Shown here in pieces: positions 6,149 through 6,292 of a stretch of 6,292 nt of DNA. The stretch comes from an uncultured Oscillospiraceae bacterium. Lineage in GTDB: Bacteria; Bacillota; Clostridia; Oscillospirales; Oscillospiraceae. The translations under genes and the position numbers were made by a program. The notes below the pieces were generated by a model, which ran no database searches, had not been told where the DNA came from, and worked only from the letters and a program-made list of their open reading frames with translations. The DNA is taken from contig CAKTGW010000070.1 in the NCBI GenBank assembly GCA_934561725.1, positions 1 to 6,292 of the forward strand, in the 5' to 3' direction. How positions within the stretch are numbered: position 1 is the stretch's first letter; each line of letters begins with the position of its first letter.

Positions 6149-6170
6149 CGGTCTGATTTTCTGCATACAA

Positions 6171-6202
6171 ATGCCCGGGAGGCTTGCGGTCCTCCCGGGC
6201 AT
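6171..6202 (-). terminator. Perfect 12-bp inverted repeat, probable terminator of a convergent - strand gene
   Basis: ATGCCCGGGAGG (6171-6182) and CCTCCCGGGCAT (6191-6202) are exact inverted repeats with an 8-base loop. On the - strand the loop reads ACCGCAAG, which forms a C-GCAA-G GNRA tetraloop with a two-base bulge, the same design as the GAAA hairpin ending the transketolase operon. On the + strand no such tetraloop exists. After the hairpin the - strand continues TTGTATG, a weak U-tract, so terminator function is likely but not certain. Additional pairing of ATTTTCTGCA (6156-6165) with TGCA (6204-6207) and GAAAAT (6210-6215) extends the structure to about 60 bases. Confidence 0.5.
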
Positions 6203-6244
6203 CTGCACTGAAAATATTGGAAGTTGGATATGGAATGGAAAAAT

Positions 6245-6292
6245 CTAAGTCTGCGTTAAAAACGCTTGATCAATGGTGGCACTGTCCACTGC
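6245..6292 (-). CDS. Possible 3' end of a convergent gene, cut by the window edge
   Basis: Reading leftward from the edge, the - strand is open for 15 codons (AVDSATIDQAFLTQT) and stops at TAG (complement of 6245-6247), 42 bases before the terminator-like hairpin at 6171-6202. That distance suits a gene end. Another - frame (ending ...PPLIKRF, stop at 6256-6258) is equally open, and a + frame starting at 6235 (MEKSKSALKTLDQWW) is also open to the edge but lacks a good ribosome binding site. No family is recognisable from so few residues. This is a placement suggestion only. Confidence 0.2.
   Translation of the reverse strand, partial: AVDSATIDQAFLTQT

Larger units (their letters stand above)
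6022..6292. other. Intergenic region without a confident gene
   Basis: After the operon terminator I find no open frame with a ribosome binding site, family motif and sensible length. A 71-codon open frame starting at 6033 has no usable Shine-Dalgarno spacing and runs through the inverted repeats, so it is not called. The region holds two repeat-like hairpin segments (6051-6148), a long perfect inverted repeat (6171-6202) and, at the edge, a possible gene end on the - strand. Confidence 0.7.

Noticed and set aside
6033..6248. 71-codon + strand open frame
   Set aside because: It crosses the inverted repeats, lacks a properly spaced ribosome binding site and has a composition unlike the neighbouring genes.
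6266..6292. End of an insertion sequence at TGGCACTGTCCACT
   Set aside because: It vaguely recalls terminal repeats of some insertion sequences, but only one end could be present and I cannot name a family.

Overview
The window looks like a chromosomal stretch from a moderately GC-rich, gut-type member of the Clostridia (Bacillota). Evidence: strong AGGAGG ribosome binding sites before nearly every gene, a GerMN lipoprotein of the sporulation/germination type, the M24 peptidase-efp order also seen in Bacillus (yqhT-efp), a CD1247-type zinc-ribbon gene next to efp, and a transketolase split into two subunits. The intergenic repeat at the right resembles elements I recall from Oscillospiraceae-like genomes, but family placement is inference.

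Layout: all six confident genes are on the + strand. Positions 51-2919 hold a tight three-gene run: a GerMN-domain lipoprotein, a YqeG-type HAD phosphatase and an M24 Xaa-Pro aminopeptidase-like protein; the last two overlap by ATGA. A 96-base gap with a good sigma-A-type promoter precedes efp (3016-3576). Then comes a small acidic zinc-ribbon protein of unknown function (3627-4118), which ends at a hairpin terminator (4133-4168). Positions 4204-5969 encode the N- and C-terminal halves of transketolase, overlapping at TAATG, closed by a strong terminator with a GAAA tetraloop (5989-6021).

Positions 6022-6292 carry no confident gene. They hold a degenerate intergenic repeat and a long perfect inverted repeat that reads best as a terminator for a convergent - strand gene, whose last codons may lie at the right edge.

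Together the genes are mostly housekeeping: envelope/sporulation lipoprotein, lipid-type phosphatase, peptide turnover, translation of proline-rich stretches (EF-P) and the non-oxidative pentose phosphate pathway. No phage, CRISPR, RNA gene or complete mobile element is visible. The least understood gene is the efp-linked zinc-ribbon protein. The most unusual structural points are the tandem promoter region before efp, the ribosome binding site placed in a hairpin loop at the left edge, and a repeated segment at the transketolase junction that would fuse the two subunits in frame if recombined.
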